Below are positions 33,984-34,775 of a stretch of DNA of 34,775 bases, in pieces; position 1 is the stretch's first letter, and every line of letters begins with the position of its first letter. Below the pieces are notes generated by a model. It was not told where the DNA came from and made no database searches. It worked only from the letters and a program-made list of their open reading frames with translations. The translations under genes were made by a program, and so were the position numbers. Origin of the DNA: Novosphingobium fluoreni (GTDB lineage: Bacteria > Pseudomonadota > Alphaproteobacteria > Sphingomonadales > Sphingomonadaceae); assembly GCF_014196615.1 (NCBI RefSeq), contig NZ_JACIDY010000012.1, forward strand, positions 1-34,775. Reading direction: 5' to 3'.

Positions 33984-34775
33984 ATGACGTCCCAATCTGG
34001 TAAGAACCTTGACGCGTACTTTCTGAGTGATCTGGGGAAGACTTTTGAGGCCCGTCTGGCCAGTGAAATCAATGATTTGAAGGGCGCCTTACAAGCCAGC
34101 AAAGACACGCTGGCACACGTGCAGCAGGAACTGAGCCAGGAACGCGCCCATCGCACTGCAATGCAGAAGTCAGACGCCCAGTCACTTGCAGAGGCGACTC
34201 AACAACGTTTACTTCAAGATGTTGCCAGAATTGAAGAAAAAGCGCGACTTGCCAGTCACTTTTCGGAGCAGGCATTCTCCACTGCCACAGCTGCACGTGC
34301 GGAAGGCACGATTGAAGTCCGCTATCTTCGTGACATGCTTACCGGTGTAAGCTCGAAAACTGACGAGTTACACCTCGAGCAGGTGAGATTGCATGCTAAA
34401 GTAGGAGGGCTTGAGGAGACAGCATCAAAAACTCGCGATGCCCTTGAACATACTGCTAGGCAGTTAACCGAGACAGGTGGGGCGCTTTCTAAGAGGATTG
34501 ATGCGGTAATAGAGACTATAAAACGCACCTCAGCTGAAATCTTTGATTTAAACAATACCTTTTCAGAAAAGTTTGAAACCACCGCTGATTTGGTAACACA
34601 AAATGCCGAAGGCGCTCATAGATTATATTCTGATCTTCTGCAGCGTGTTGATGACAGCTTTGATTTGGCAAAACGCAATGCCATCGAGATCGATGATCTC
34701 GATGCAGTCGTTTCTAGTCAGATTGAAGTTGCACCAAAGATGTTGGAGCGGATGAACGGCATCCGGGCAGAGATT
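33984..34775 (+). CDS. Coiled-coil protein with tandem DUF4214-like units (5' part, continues at base 1)
   Basis: ATG 33984 opens a frame with no stop to the end of the window, and it continues in phase at base 3 to the stop at 1398-1400. The joined protein has 698 aa; bases 34681-34775 are the same as 1-95 and should be counted once. This part encodes almost pure helix (FEARLASEINDLKGALQ..., ETASKTRDALEHTARQL) of a kind that forms long coiled coils. No in-frame ATG lies between 33984 and the stop at 33921-33923. The ribosome binding site is poor. Its neighbours are the KpsC/S-like gene upstream and the triple glycosyltransferase downstream. The rest is described under 1-1400. Confidence 0.8.
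   Translation, partial: MTSQSGKNLDAYFLSDLGKTFEARLASEINDLKGALQASKDTLAHVQQELSQERAHRTAMQKSDAQSLAEATQQRLLQDVARIEEKARLASHFSEQAFSTATAARAEGTIEVRYLRDMLTGVSSKTDELHLEQVRLHAKVGGLEETASKTRDALEHTARQLTETGGALSKRIDAVIETIKRTSAEIFDLNNTFSEKFETTADLVTQNAEGAHRLYSDLLQRVDDSFDLAKRNAIEIDDLDAVVSSQIEVAPKMLERMNGIRAEI
34681..34775. repeat. 95-bp terminal repeat identical to bases 1-95 (circular overlap)
   Basis: The last 95 bases equal the first 95 without a mismatch, and one gene reads through the join in phase. With plasmid replication genes present, this is the overlap left when a circular molecule is written as a line, giving a true size of 34,680 bp. Confidence 0.95.

Noticed and set aside
1..34775. CRISPR arrays, insertion sequences, tRNA or rRNA genes, relaxase or type IV secretion genes, toxin-antitoxin pairs
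   Set aside because: I looked for spaced repeats, transposase motifs, cloverleaf sequences and the named families and saw none; divergent or very small toxin-antitoxin genes could still be missed.

Overview
The window reads as one complete circular plasmid of 34,680 bp. Bases 34681-34775 repeat bases 1-95 exactly, and a reading frame that starts at 33984 runs through that join to its stop at 1400. The host is very probably a sphingomonad-type alphaproteobacterium. The reasons are the RPA-family replication initiator with its ParA and small-partner module, GC-rich codon use in the backbone, and a Wza-like lipoprotein and giant autotransporter of the kind common in that group. No species can be named from sequence alone.

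Layout, starting at the replication region. 26.9-31.5 kb is the backbone: a parA operon with a small ribbon-helix-helix-like partner, AGGATAT/ATATCCT repeats on both sides of that operon, a winged-helix protein, repA flanked by seven copies of a 19-bp iteron, and a serine resolvase. From 31.6 kb through the origin of numbering to 6.2 kb runs a rightward block of surface-polysaccharide genes, more AT-rich to the eye: a KpsC/KpsS-like protein, a 698-aa coiled-coil/DUF4214 protein, a 1044-aa triple glycosyltransferase and a right-handed beta-helix protein. From 6.2 to 8.8 kb runs leftward kpsE-kpsM-kpsT, the ABC export machine. From 9.0 to 13.3 kb runs rightward the outer-membrane export lipoprotein, another glycosyltransferase, a DUF4214-DUF1796 protein and a carbohydrate-esterase-like lipoprotein. 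From 13.5 to 17.5 kb are two GDP-mannose genes (phosphomannomutase and mannose-1-phosphate guanylyltransferase) on either side of an orphan AAA ATPase. From 17.5 to 19.7 kb lie small accessory genes, including one with an elaborately folded leader that hides its ribosome binding site, and an HNH protein. From 19.8 to 26.7 kb lies a 2314-aa autotransporter, one fifth of the plasmid.

Together the genes make a portable cell-surface programme: GDP-mannose supply, several glycosyltransferases, a group-2-like ABC capsule exporter with its outer-membrane channel, a possible lyase and esterase to tailor the polymer, and a large adhesin-like protein. No relaxase, type IV secretion, toxin-antitoxin, insertion sequence, tRNA or CRISPR was found, so transfer would need help in trans.

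The most novel items are the structured leader at 18868-19035, the possible frame break at a five-G run in the beta-helix gene, the repA leader ORF overlapping the repA start, a candidate small RNA between the two rep-region genes, and the coiled-coil/DUF4214 protein in the capsule operon.
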